Shown: one piece after another, positions 44,346-58,600 of the stretch
Layout of the letters: each line of letters starts with the position of its first letter
How positions within the stretch are numbered: the first letter of the stretch is position 1
NCBI GenBank assembly: GCA_033782935.1
Contig: JAWQEG010002436.1
Coordinates: forward strand, 1-64,000
Reading direction: 5' to 3'
DNA from: Petrolisthes cinctipes
Taxonomy: Eukaryota; Arthropoda; Malacostraca; Decapoda; Porcellanidae
DNA length: 64,000 bases
The notes under the pieces: model-generated
The model's input: the letters and a program-made list of their open reading frames with translations, nothing else
Database searches by the model: none
Told to the model about the DNA's origin: nothing
Translations under genes and position numbers: made by a program

Positions 44346-46683
44346 CTACAGGGCCACTCTATTGTACTTACCACTTGCAAGGTAACCCAAAGAAATAACA
44401 ATTCATAATAAATTCAATTTATTAAAAATATATTTATTTCTTTTTAGATAGCCTGGCTATTGAAATGAAGTGTCAGCTGGGAAAAAATAATTAAATCATA
44501 CTATTATAAGAAACTTTTTCTAGCAAAAATATTGTTGAATTGCAAAGTTTTATACTGCACTGTACCAACAATTAAACAGAATAGCTACCATTTCAAGTAA
44601 CACTACAATGACTGCACAAATCTTCATTCATCTTCATTCTGTACTTTCAATTCCTAAAATACATATAATAATTACTGTAGCTACTCATTAATGTCATCCA
44701 TCCATTCAGGTGCCATATGTTTCCACTTATTGAGCATCCTGCTAGAGTACAGAGAAACCTATACAGTATACAGGTAGTATCTAAACACTTCATACACTTA
44801 TAGAGGAAGCAATATCCAACAAGTAAATGCAGCAGCAGCATTGCAGTGTCACCTATTAATACAAAACTATATGAACACACTACAGCATCACAGTAAACAA
44901 CCCTGTATCACAGAACATTCATGAGTTTTATACATCATTACAACATTATAACTACACTCTCTCAGCCAAACTAGACTTCTGCCCCCTGCTCTTAACCCCT
45001 GTACCCAGTGAAGCCATGTTCATTGTTATATGGTTGACTTTTGTGGACCTACAGTATATTAACATCCTTGATATCAATCCTTGGGTGATATATGATTTCC
45101 CTGTTGCTTATTGAAGTCAGAAACAGTAACAAAAATTTATATTGTCAATATGATGAAAATATCAGTATACCGGCAACACAAGGGCTCTTTTCAGAAAATG
45201 CTTTGTAAATCCAATATATTGATGTACCTATATAGAACTTGATCTCCTATAGTAGTCTAACAATTACATCATCTACACAACTTATATTGACACACCACAT
45301 CATGAAAGAGGAGGCAAAAATTACTTTTTTTCAAAGACAAGCCAAAAAAAATCACCAAGCTCACCAATTTTCCTAAGCCTTGCTTAGGTCACACAGACTG
45401 GCTTAGACTAGACCTGAACTCTGTCAAATGTCTGAGTAATAATACAAAAATTAATCCTGAAATACTCCTAAAGCACGAAGATGAAAGTATCGTTGCTGTT
45501 ATCATATTGACTATACACAAAGTATCAGTGTGTCTGTACTGTACTGTACTGTATCGTACAATTTCTGAGCACCAATTATGCAATTTTGTAAACTGCTGCT
45601 CATCTCTGATTGTATTCTACTTTATTAGCTAGTATTTCAAGTAATGTACACGCAGCAGTTACCGGTCTTGTATTCATAAATTGAACTCGTGCAACTATGC
45701 TTCTAAAAAATCAGAAATTTATCTTTAAGGTACCAGGGTTACAAACAGTGATTACATTATACTGATACATAAATATTTTGGTCCTATCTTTTGTACCTAT
45801 ACAACATGCAATATAAGTGGTATTAAGCCTTGTTATTTGACATTCCTTTTGTGGCATCTCAACTGACAATCACACACAACATGTAAAAAATGCACAATTC
45901 ACAAAAAATACATTCTACCACATTGTATACTACTTATTTGCAACTTGATACATGACAATACTTACTGTACTTAACTCATCTGACTGACTTGCTCTTGAAG
46001 AAATCTGCATATAGTATTAATCTATTATCAAGGTAATGGGAGTAGCTGATAATATTAACACATCCTTGGCATTATGATGTTTTAAATGATATTACATGTA
46101 AATCATATCCAATCAAAATAAGGTAATGTGAGATGAGAGAAATGAAATTGTAGCCTACTGCATTGTTCCCACCTCTACATTATGGCACTTTGATATGTCA
46201 TCAGCATTCTTCTTTATTAGTACTGTACTTTTACTACTCTGCATCTTCTATTTATCACATTATACGTTCCAGTTTCACTGAACTGTACAAAATTTTCAAC
46301 AAATAAAGTAAGAGGGTATAAAAATTTTCAGTTTCAATTGAAAAAGATTTTTGTGGGAAATTACTTAAAAAAATTAGGCACTAAATATAGTAAGAAAAAT
46401 ATACACTTGTACAGTATATGTAATAAATACAGTATTCACTATATATTATAACTGATCAGTTTTCCTTCCTTGTGTTAAATACAGTTACACTACTGGCAGA
46501 TTAAATCAACAGAAATATTGACATGAGAGTTCACTGGTAAGGTTTACAACCAACACAATCCTTCAGGATAGACTCATACCTCACATTAGCAAGGCTGCAC
46601 AGATAAAAAAGATCCAACATATCAAAAAAATACAAATTTCTGTAAATATTGGAAAACTACACGTTGCATTAACTTACGAGATG
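44346..46683. other. Downstream of PSPH: 3' UTR/intergenic
   Basis: AT-rich sequence following the PSPH stop (minus-strand gene). The proximal part is presumably its 3' UTR; the end cannot be placed. No other gene is seen. Confidence 0.5.
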
Positions 46684-46784
46684 TTAGTCATCACTCTCCA
46701 GTTCCTTAATTAACGTTTTGAAATCATATACAAACCACGTTGCTGACTTTTTGACGGTTTCCCTCACAACATTCCCACCAAAAC
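46684..46784 (-). CDS. PSPH: PSPH exon 6 (terminal)
   Basis: Acceptor ATTTCAG|GTTTTG on the minus strand. It completes [20 protein letters not shown] and ends IKELESDD, stop TAA. Equivalent to the human GFGGNVIRQQVKDNAKWYI to LGELEE end. Confidence 0.95.
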
Positions 46785-49700
46785 CTGAAATGCAGAAGTG
46801 ATGGACATTGGTAGTCTGTCTACATACTGTAATGTTTTCTACTGTTTCCATCCCTCGAAAGGAGGTATTACCAAGAAAGTGCAAGGACAGTAAAATCATG
46901 CCTTCAATAATGTCATAATACTGTATAGTGTTTCTTTCTGTATGGTATTATATTCCAGATTATTACTGTAAATTATTGAATACTATATTTCAGATTATTA
47001 CTGAATACCTGTACTACATTCAAGTTTATTATTGCATGTTTATATCTGCATTTACTAGGCTTGCTGTATAATACATGAGCAAGGTCCTGCAGTGTAGACA
47101 TTAACAAAGACAACTACAGCATCTCACCTATGAAGGCATCAGCAGGAGGGCAGGCTTCCATATCTGTGATACCATCCCCAATCATCACTAGTCTTGAGTA
47201 GCCTTCCTTCTTCTTTAGGTACGACACCACCTCAGCCTTCCCCCCAGACCGACTGGTGCGTTGCGCCTCATCAAAGCCCCCATATTTCCCTGTTGGAGTG
47301 GAGGGTGTGATGAGAGCAGGTAATGTGACTTTTATTTCCTTTGCTATACTGTATTGAAATGCATTCGGTATGGTCAAAGAGCAAGTTATAATCTGAGGTC
47401 CTCACCTGTGAATAAACATATACAGTATAGTAACTTGCAATATCCATAACCATGCCCTATTTCATTTGAGGTGCCTATACACATTGCATATAGAGAAGTA
47501 TACTGTATGTCACAGTATGGAGGAAATGGATAATGGTAGTGTTCTAGAGTTGACCAACTATCTATGTGAAAGACTGAGAGAACCAAGTAACTCTTGCCTT
47601 ATCGGGTTGAACAAAAAAGGTGAGACTGAGTAGCTTGACAGTGCTGCTTACTCTCTTGAAGGAGGAAGCATGTACAGAAAGGTTAGAAGTGCAATGTTTA
47701 TTATAAGAGTGATAATGAATATAACAAAGATATTACCGTTAGCTGAGTTACAAGACAAAATCCTATAGAATACCACAGAAGATGGTTATAGAAGAACAGT
47801 CATCATGTACAGTAGCATGTGACCCAATGTTAGTTCCCTCCTCTCCCTCCTATTAAATACTTCACTCACCATCAAAAAAGAACTTTAATCTGTTAGCAAA
47901 GATGTTCTCTAGTGGTATGTTGAGCATCTTGGCAACTGGAGCGATGAGGGAGCAAAATCCTCCAGATACAAGGTACACATCGACATCCCTTGCTTGTAGA
48001 GCCTCCACTAGCAGACTGTAGTACATCATGAAATATAAACTTATATATATTAGACAATAAAACAATATATATACATTACAATACATATATACAGGCTGAG
48101 TCACTGACATCAGAAATTAGTGGATTAGCCTCAACACTCATGAATATAAGAGCAGAGGTGTGATACAACAATGCGAGTCTCGAGTCACATTGTTGTTTCT
48201 GCTGACCTCAGAATAGCATTCATTTCAGGTGACGAGTTAACATCATATGAGATGAATTCACAGAATTATTCAACCTTATTCTCCACAAGGTTGCTAAGGC
48301 AGATTGGAAGGAGTTTTTTTTTATTGTGGCGGTACAAGCATTCAATACACAGAAAAATGAATTCCACAATTACTGCAGTGAATTTCAGTAAAGGTATTAA
48401 TATAATCTTTAAAATTAGGCAGATAACAGTAATTTTGCCTGCCTGCCAAGCTACATACAGACTATGCTCAACACTTAAGGGTAACATATACAGAATGGAG
48501 TCATATTTACATTAACAAACAATAACAAAAAAATTAGACCAGACATGCAGCCTCTGTCATGGAAAGAGAAATATTTGGTTTCCAGTACAAAAATTCATAT
48601 AGTATTTATTATACTGAAAGTATTTGGTAGATGCTCATCCCATAAACAAACAAGTAAAAAGACTTTTTGGTTACAGGATAAACATACCTAGTACATCAAA
48701 TATAAGAGACTTTGTGAATCTGTCTACTGAGTGAAGACAGATGCTTCAATGGCATCTCCTATCATTTTTGTAGGTTGGACTATGTACCATAATGTACAAG
48801 GCAAGGCAATTAATGTACCCATGTACAGTCCTGTATACATCAAATATAACAGGCATGTAAGTATTTGCAATACTTATGTGAAGCTGTGTTTGTATATGCC
48901 ATGAATAACAAGGGTTTATGTACAGTCGGCAAAAAAAGTTTAGTTAATTTTAACATCGGTAAGCGCGGTAGGATTGGTACTCCGCCGACTGGGCACCTGT
49001 GCCTCGTCATCTGAGATGGGTATCATCTTCGCCCAGTCTGATAATATGCGGGCCGTGGCAGTGACAACTTTTTTTTTTTATATCAAAAGTTTAGCTGATT
49101 TTAAATTAAATTTTGAGTGTTCAAGAACTCTTACTATTTAACTATTCATTATTAAACATGAGGAAATGCGTTTGAGTATTTTAGAACAAAAATAACCATG
49201 AAATACCCAGAGAAAAAAACACTGGATGAAAGAACGTCATCCCTACTTGCCTGCCCATGAGACACTGAGGGATGGGCACGGAGGGTGGGCCTGGGTGGCC
49301 CTCGCATCACGACTGACTAGCCAGTCAGGCATACCAACATTACATCACACTGTTAAAAGGATGGTAACGAAACTGTTTTTGCTGACTGTACAGTACTTTA
49401 TTTGTTGTACACTCGTGATACATAATTTCTGATCAGAGTGTAAGGAGCAGAAAGCTTTGAATCACCTGGTATTGCTCATTTCCTCACCCAGTACATCTAT
49501 AGAGACTGAGTTCGGATGCAGGGTATGTGTGGTGCCTGCTGTTCGTCTCTGGTCAGAGATTACGTATCACTAGTGTACTCTCATCCTACAATCAAAACAT
49601 GAAGTAGAATTTTGTTGTTCATAGAATGAGCATACATCAAACATGAAGCTCTGTGAATCCAGCCCTTGAATAAATGGAGACTCACTCAACGTCTTTGGTG

Positions 49701-51184
49701 AGCCTGGGTGGGTTGGAGCGAGTAAAGTTCTGGATGGTTTCAAGACTTGGGGTGATAATGTTTAGTCTCCTCCTTAAGGCTGTCTGGAACTCCAATCCAC
49801 CCTGCATCGCCTCCATTGTCCTGTTCAGAGGTATTACACATATACAACATTTACCAGCAAAATGAAAGATACAAAATATTCTACAATGAAAATTTAAAAA
49901 TACACTAAAATTGAAAACAGAAATATAAAATTATGTAAGGTTTTGCATACTGGACACAGACCATTTACAACTGTGAAGATAACAAGAGCAATGAAACATA
50001 TATTAAAGGAACCAGAAAGGTCACCTTTCTTTATGATGGGCTGAACTAATACATGTTTCCAGGAAACAGGAAAAATTTGGGAAGACCACCAGTAACGTGA
50101 GAGACCAGCTAAGACTGGAGTGAGTTCAGTAGCACATTCGTTGAGTACACATGAGGTATGATGTCTTGACCATGCACCTTTGAAGGATCAAGAGAAAGAA
50201 GTTTTTTCTGTTCTATCTTAGTACATTCTTGGATGAAATGAATAATTTAGGCTCTATGGTGAGGCAGATGCAGATGCAAGGTAGTGGAAGCGTCATGTTG
50301 GGATCATCTAAAGTAGAATTAGAATAATCTGCAAGGCTCAATCAAGACTATTATGTCTTTTAACTAATTCCTGTCCTTATCTACTAGTATAATTAAGGGT
50401 ATATAGTACAGAGTTGGTCGAGGAGCAGTCACTCCATTGAATATCAAAGAAAAAGCTTTGTGAGGCAATACAGTATAGTGCCTGGAGTGGTAAGTTGTTG
50501 TCAAGAAGTTCCATGGATGAAGACACCAAATTTGTTGGGAGAAATAACAGATCAAATGTCAAGTGTCTATGGTGTATGAGTATGTTGGATTGGCTGTTGT
50601 GTGAGTCACTTCAGATCAGGAAGAATAGCAAAGGTGTAGGTGAGTTCTTGAAAACTTCATCCATTTTTAGCAATGTACATTAAAGTTAGCAGGAAGATAA
50701 CGTCATCAGACACAATTAATGAATTTACTGTGTAGGCAAATGACAAGCCCAGAAGAGTGATGGGATGCAAACTCTGCCTCTAAAGTGGAAGTGAAGGAAA
50801 ATGGGATATCTGGAGAGAAAAATTACTTTAGAAGGAATCAACACTGGAAAATCAAGCTTCAGTGAGGAAGAGGAGGCTGGAAGAAGATAACAGATGGTGT
50901 TAATCATTCATCTCAGAAGAGGAAGAGTATTGGAATCGAGGGGCGACCAAGGTATGCCATGCCCCAGGTGCCCAATACTATAGGAATGCAAATGGAACAT
51001 GCAGAGAAAAGGTACTGTATGTATGTATGTAGTAGGATAGGTCAGTTCAGGTCATACTGCTACTGTTTGGGTCTACGCTCCCATTGGCATCAGAGTTTGT
51101 CCCAGGCCAGCGGTGTTTTTGTGATATTACCGGCAATGCATATTCAGGTGTGTGTGTTGTGGTGAAAATATGGCTTAATGGTTA

Positions 51185-51241
<57 letters not shown>

Positions 51242-52561
51242 GCTTTAGCCTACTAACTGAAGGTGGTGATGTTCCAGAGGGATCATGACCTTATGACATT
51301 TACAGCACAACACTCAACAAGACAAATTAATACATTTTCATTTCCCAACACAACAAACAACACAGCTTAGTACAGGTGAGCTGTTTTCACTCATTACATG
51401 ATATTTCCTGTAGGTCTGCTGTTTGGAAACTAGTGTATATCAACGTGTGTGTGTGTTTTTTTTTTTTTTTTTTTTTATGTACTGTAAATGCATGTGCGCA
51501 CGTGAGTGTCGTTATATGTGTGTCATTATGTAATTTTGCTCAATGAGTGAGGAAACACACACAGTCACAAAATGAGAAGACTGACTGAGTTCGGTACAGT
51601 ACATACAGCTTCTTGACTTCCTGGTCCTTGCCACAAAAGGCTGCCAGTTGGTCCAATCCTTCATCAGTAATAACGGTAGAGTCCACATCAAAGCACACAG
51701 CATCCGTAGACTGCCAAATCTCTCGACACTCCTTATGTGAAGGTAATCTACTGCTTAACGTCCCTGCAAGATAGATTATTTTTGTTTATAACACGGTATT
51801 ATTAATTGTGTGTCAGACTTATTTACCCATTACCAGACCCTGTATAATAATAATTCCTAATAGGGTGACAAGAATAATCTACAAGGCTCGTTCAAGACTA
51901 CTGTGTCCTCCACCTATTCCTGTCCCTATTTATTGGTTTAATTAATGGTAAAATAGTAGTGTTGGTAAATCTGAAAAGAAGCAGGCTGATTTCTCCAAAC
52001 TATTCCAAATAATTAACAGTCCACCATTATTGTTGCTTGTTATAGTTAATCTGCTGGTCCTGTTTCCCGACATGCTTTGGTGGAATGAAGGAGCTCTTCG
52101 ATCTATACCAAAAGTATACTATTATATCTCCTTAAAAGGTAGCCTACATACAATGACACCTACATATCTTACAAAAAGAAAACTTGTGCTATATAGTCAT
52201 GTGGAAAATACTGTCCGTCGCCACGGCCAGCTAGTAAAAAATAAAAGAAAAAAAATCGCGTCCCTCCATAACCTATTAGCTGTTAAACAATACTCGACTA
52301 TAATTACATTTTTTTTTAATTCCGGCGAAAATGCACTGAATCCCTTATTGGTAATAACTATGACCATAGATACGTGTACGGTACTTAAGTTTCTCTAACA
52401 TTCCAGCATTTATATTATTCTCGTATAACTCGGTATAAGTGCATGGCTGGGTGTATAAAATCATTGTGTAATTGTCTTGGATTCCATTACATAATATTAT
52501 AAGGCCTACCGTAAAAGTCAGCAAGACAGTACATGAGAGAAGCAGCACATATTCACCAGGT

Positions 52562-52625
<64 letters not shown>

Positions 52626-55600
52626 AGCCTAGGTTGAGGGAAACTGTTTAAACTTCAGCTGGCAGAGCCTATATTAACCAAGAACTAGATGTTGATATTA
52701 ACCTTGGGATGATCCTTGACAACACACACGAGTACCCCAGTAACCAATATACCACCAACACCAACATGTTTCTGGGGTGGATATCCTCGCTCTATATGAG
52801 TGACGGAAGGGAAATGTATGTATGCTTGCTTGCCAATTAAACTTCTGTTAATGCTGTGTTGCTGCATAAAGTGTACGTACGAGTTTTTTTTTGTGTGTGT
52901 ATGCCATATAAAATTAGATGAATATCAATATGATGTTATGTGTATTTTTGTGTTAATGTCATATATAGTTGAAGAAAAACAATAATGATGTTATGTGTGT
53001 GTTTCTTGTCAGATGTTGCTATACGGTACGTAGGGTGAAAAAGGGGGAGTGATGGGTGGAAGGGGAAGAAGGAAATGGTTTGGGGTGAGAGACAAAGGGG
53101 TGATGATGACGATGGGATGGGGAATGGGGTGGGAGGGGTTAAGGGTGAATATAAGAGGGATGGGGGTTGTATGAAAGGAATGAGTGGTGGATATAAAGGG
53201 GGAGGGGAGGGAGGGCATGAAGAAGAGACGAAGGCTGCACAGCATAAAATTACACCACATACGGGCACAACAAAAGAACTGCTTTAGCCTACTGTGTGAC
53301 GACTAGCCTACTAAGCCTAGCTGTTTCCTTGTTGCTCTACTTACGCTATAGGGAAGTAAATCTTAATATAAAAAAAATGAACAAATATTCTGCCTCCAAT
53401 CAACATATAACATGTTTCTCAGTTTCACATTATCATTGGCAAATTTTGATAAGAAAAACTGAACAAATATTCTGTGTTCAATCAGTATCAAGCAGCTCAT
53501 TTTAATATTATCATTGGCAAATATTGATGTGAAGGAAAAACAGAAAGAAGAGGCATATATACTCTATATTTGGTGTTTATACTGTATAGAAAACATGCCA
53601 AGTGAGGTGAGTAAGGCCAGCCAAACACCTGTGAAATGAATGACGACATCCAACTTGGTGCCGAGTCTCTAAAAATAGCAACTGGTTGGTTGCATAATTA
53701 TGGCACCATCCCACCCAACGCCATTATCCATCGCAATCACAGTCAACCCAAATAAAATGTACTAACAGGAATTAAATATACATATAAAACAGTAGAAAAC
53801 CTCATCATCTCGTCGGTTTGTACTGTTGTTAGCACTTATAGCTGGAACAGTCATCTTGGTTAATCCTCATCTCCTGTAGGCTACCAGTTATAAGGGCTGG
53901 TAAATGTACAATCGGCAGCATACAAATTCGAGTCCATCCCATGTACTACATAATGCTAATATGATCAGATAAAGTTACATTCTGAACCTGTTTCTATTCG
54001 AACAACATATATAATATACCGTGTGAGAAGTGTGTCTGTCAACTCTGATTTTCACTAGTATTACAACATCACTAGGTTCATACTTTTCCAGGTGTAATGC
54101 AGCGAACTTATGCTGCTGACTGTACCTTTGTTAACTGAAGCCAAGAAAAATGTGTAGCCAGTTAGCCACAAAGACTTGCCCCACCTCACACACTTATTAG
54201 GCCAATATACACTACTGAGAATGGAAAATAAACCATCAAGAACCAAATTTAAAAAATAAACTAATCTTTAAGCATCAAATTAAAGGTAGATAAATAAATC
54301 CACCATATTCTCTGTGACTGTACATTGTGTTTATAATTATGAAGGTAAAAGTACAAAACAATTTTCACACCTTAGGGTAAGTATGATTAGGCCTAGCTGA
54401 AATAATCCTTACGCTATATATCTTTTTTAATATTTACTGTCAATTACATATAAATAGACTTACAAATGAGCTTCTATTACAATAAACGAACTACACAACA
54501 ACAAAATTATTACAGACATCTGCGGATGATCCTAATCTTGCGTATCCTCACCTACAGTAAACTGCTCTCAAAGACAATACATTATCTTATCTGGAGCTGA
54601 TATCGAGTCATCTTAATTAAGGGGGTAGGTAATATCTTGATGGCTAATAGGAGTGCTGTACTATAATCCCTCCACAGTATTTCAGGAAGCAAACAGCAAG
54701 TAAACTTACAGAAATTGGAGAGCTACTGATACCCCCAAACTAAGACAGGAAGCAGACAGCAATTTCAACTATTACAGAAGAAATTATTAAGAGTATGTGA
54801 TCTGCTGTTTTGTAGACGAACATAAATACAACCACAGAGAAAGAAGGGAACACACACACCCAGACAGACACAAGGACGAGAAAAAGAGGCCTCAGCAATA
54901 TCTTGTGTGTCTGTGTGTGTGTGTGTTAATTTGGTTGGCTTCACCACTCCTATGTCTATAGTAAATGTAATGGAGTTCGTCTGACTTTGTCCGTCCTTAC
55001 GTGTGTGTGTGAAAGTATACTAGCAAGTGTGTGTTGTGTAATCGTGTGTGAAAGCGTGTTTGTGTGTGAAAGTGTACTTTTTTTTTTTATAGCATGCATA
55101 ATTATGTGTGTGAAAGTATGTTTGTGTAATAGTGTGTCAAAGCGTGTTTATATATGAAAGTGAAATAGCGTGTGTGTATTAGGAAGGTCATAACTTTCTA
55201 TCCACCTTCGACCTACTGTACTATAACCTAACCTAGGCCTCTGCTGTAGCCTCGTCCCATCTAGCCTAACCTTCAGGAGGAAAAGTAGAACATGGCAGCA
55301 TCCACACCAACAATATTTTTAATTAAGGAGGTAGTATAGTACGTGTTGGTAAATCTGGAACATTTGAACACCTCCAAAGTAACAGAACACCATTCATTTG
55401 ATCAATCTGCTGGTCCTGTTTCCTGGCATACCAAACGTTTCCACATTCCATCATCAGTGGTCTAGATATATATTTTTTTAATATATAAAAATACATTAAA
55501 TAAGTAAAACTTTTTTTGTTTCAAGATACCTTACTGGATTCCCCCAAGAACCCTCACTTCGATTACCCATGCAGGAGGTATCGAGGCACTACCGTACTTT

Positions 55601-58600
55601 CAGAACACATACCATAAAGGGCCTAGAATACTACTAATTAAAGTGGTCCGTTTTTTGCACAGCCTATTAGAGACATGGGCAAACCTACAAAACCCAAAAG
55701 AACTAGTCAATAATAAGTTTCGGTATATACAGACAAATAATATATGATGCAAATTTCATCTTCATTCTCCACTAGTAATATTGTTGTTTCAGTCTGCCCT
55801 TTTATCTTAATTCATAAATTATTGTTTTCTCCACTTTATATTCCATTTTTCATGCACGTCACCTCATTCCAATATTCAAGCATTTATTTTTCCTGTCACT
55901 TTCTTCAACACACACACACACATGAATATGTTTGCTGATGATGCAAAGGTACAAAGAACAATTAAAAATGAAGACTGCTGTAAAAAGTTACTACAAGATG
56001 ACTTGGGCAAAATGGTAGACTGGAGTGATAAATGGCAGATGGAGTTTAATGCAGATAAGTGTCATGTTATAAAGTTTGGAAAAAGCGAGAAAAGACCAAA
56101 TTGGCAATACAAACTTGGAAACAAAATATTAAATGAAGCAGAGAAAGAAAGAGACTTAAGGGTAATGATAAACAAGAAATTAACACCAGATGATCATATA
56201 AATGAAAAAGTGAGAAGCATGTATGCATTGTTAGCAAATATGAGAGTGTCCTTCACTTATATAGATGAAGAAATGGTCAAGAAAATAAGAACATCCTTTA
56301 TAAGGCCTACCTTAGAATATGCTGCAGTAGTATGGAACCCACATTTAAAGAAACATATCACTAAATTAGAAAAAGTACAAAGAGCAGCAACAAGTTAACT
56401 ACCAAGTCTAAGAGAACTAAGCTATGAAGAAAGACTAAAGAAACTAAAATTACCTAAACTAGAAGAAAGGCGAAAGAGAGGAGATATGATTATGGTTTAC
56501 AAATGTGTCACAGAAAAAGAAAAGATAGATATAGAAAACTTGTGTCAACAAGGAATACCAACAATGAGAGGACACAGTAAGAAATTAATTAAAAGAAGAG
56601 GAGATAAAGATGTACAGAAATATAGTTTTCCAAATAGAGTAATAGACGAATGGAATAAATTACCAGAAGTGGTGTGTGTCAAAAACATACATAACTTTAA
56701 AGAAAAATATGATAATTGTGTTTTAAAATACGGGACATTACGAGCTTGACTCAATCCTGTAAAGATACAAATAGGTAAGAACACACACAGTGGTTATCGC
56801 CTTCGCCTGCCACTCTGCAGACCGAGGTTTGTGGCCCGCTGAGGCAAGGAGATGGCATATATCTTGGTGTGTAAGAGGTCGCTATGAGCCCTAAGCTTTT
56901 ATTACCAGGATGGAATAAGATGGCGATCACGAATCAAGCACGTGATCAGACCGTGGAATGAGGAACACACACACACCTTTCACCTCTACCAGCACACCAT
57001 TCTCTACCACCCTCTACCTCCCACCTCACCCAGTACAGCTCATCCCGTACAGTCTGCGGTAAAAGTGCTGTCATCTCATTCAGCAATTCTGAAGAGGAAA
57101 ATATTAAGAAATTTCATGGAACAAATACTTTCACCCTTACAAAAATTACAATACTGTACTCAGCAGGCAAATTAATAATCTTCTCTGGTGCTTTAGTTCA
57201 TGACCCGGTGAAGGTTTAATGTGTTAAATTTTTCATTCCGTGGTTAATGACTTGGCAGATTTGGGGAGGACAGAACTTTTGCCGCCGACTGTTCCTTCAC
57301 TCCTCCCACTTCCCAGCTTTGCTCATCCCCTGCCATCCCTTCTCCATCCTCACCCCCCACGCAGTCAATATAGCCTATCCTCCCTCAGCGTCTCCACCGC
57401 CTGCCTTCCCCCCTCCGCAGTTTTCATTTTATCATTCACTATGCCAATAAAATGCAAATAATGTCCCCCTGGGCAAAACATAGGATCATGTAACGCTAGT
57501 GCTACATGGTAGGGTGGGGTGGGGGAGAAGACTGTGCTAAACTGAAACGACCTTTTGTTACAAGGAAGGTGACGGAGAGAAAAGACAGACGAAGAAAGAA
57601 AAATGGATAGGCTAGGGTCTGCAGCAAGTCAGCAGGGTCAGGGAATAGTATACTTTTGGTATGGTACAGTACATTAGAGCGCCTTGATTTCTCAGAATAT
57701 GCCAGGAAACTGGATCAGATCAACAAATATAATGGTAGATTGGTAGCCTGTTGCTTGGAATAGTTTGGATGAATCAGTGGCTCCAGATTCGATATAGCCT
57801 ATACTCCTCCATAGTTTGCGTGCAGTGAAAAGACACGAACTGGGTTAACCTGACGAGAGGCGAGAAGGCAAACCGGTACCGTCCAACATACCAAACCAGT
57901 TATAACCAGTTATAGTGAGTGAATGAGTCAATTGGTTTGTGAGTGTGGAGGGAGTACTGTATGTAGTTCTTTTCATTCTCTCTTAGGCCCGTAGTTTAAA
58001 AAAAAAATTAAGGGCCCTTACTGGAGCTCTATGAATCCTCCAAAATAATCCAGGCCACAGAACCCTTCAGTATTTCTTATAGGGAATCTGTTGCCCGGAG
58101 TAGTTTGGAGAATTCATAGAGCTCCAGTAAGGACCCTTACATTTTTTACGGGCGTTACCCCTAAAGCCGCTCAAATCCCTCAATACCTCGATCTGCTATT
58201 CCATTCTCTTCATACTCATTAAGACATGGTTTGTGCATTACAATAATATATCTACCTTGCTTCAGTCTTTCATACGTTTTCTGAAGCCTTACTACATAAT
58301 TATTTTGCTTAATTAATGATATTGCAAGTTAATGAAAGCCCTACTCCAATATAGCCTACCAGCTTACCACCTCTCTCTCTTCCAGACAATTTTTACCCCT
58401 CCCCCCACTACTCTCTCTCTCTCAGACAGTTTATATTTAATTAAACTAGACACTCCCGGCTTTTACTTGTTTTCACACACACACACACACACACTTCAAT
58501 CATGGATACTATTATAAAAGTGTGATCAAATATCCTTCAACAGGTTTGCGCGTCCAAACAATAATTAATACAGTACTGTACATTATGAAACCTTTGAACG

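Noticed and set aside
53009..53287. Overlapping frames in G/A-rich sequence of PSPH intron 1
   Set aside because: Compositional artefact; no domain, no splice-site support.
56791..56850. Functional tRNA-Gly(GCC) gene
   Set aside because: B box is degraded, the acceptor stem does not pair, and it is embedded in a SINE-like body.
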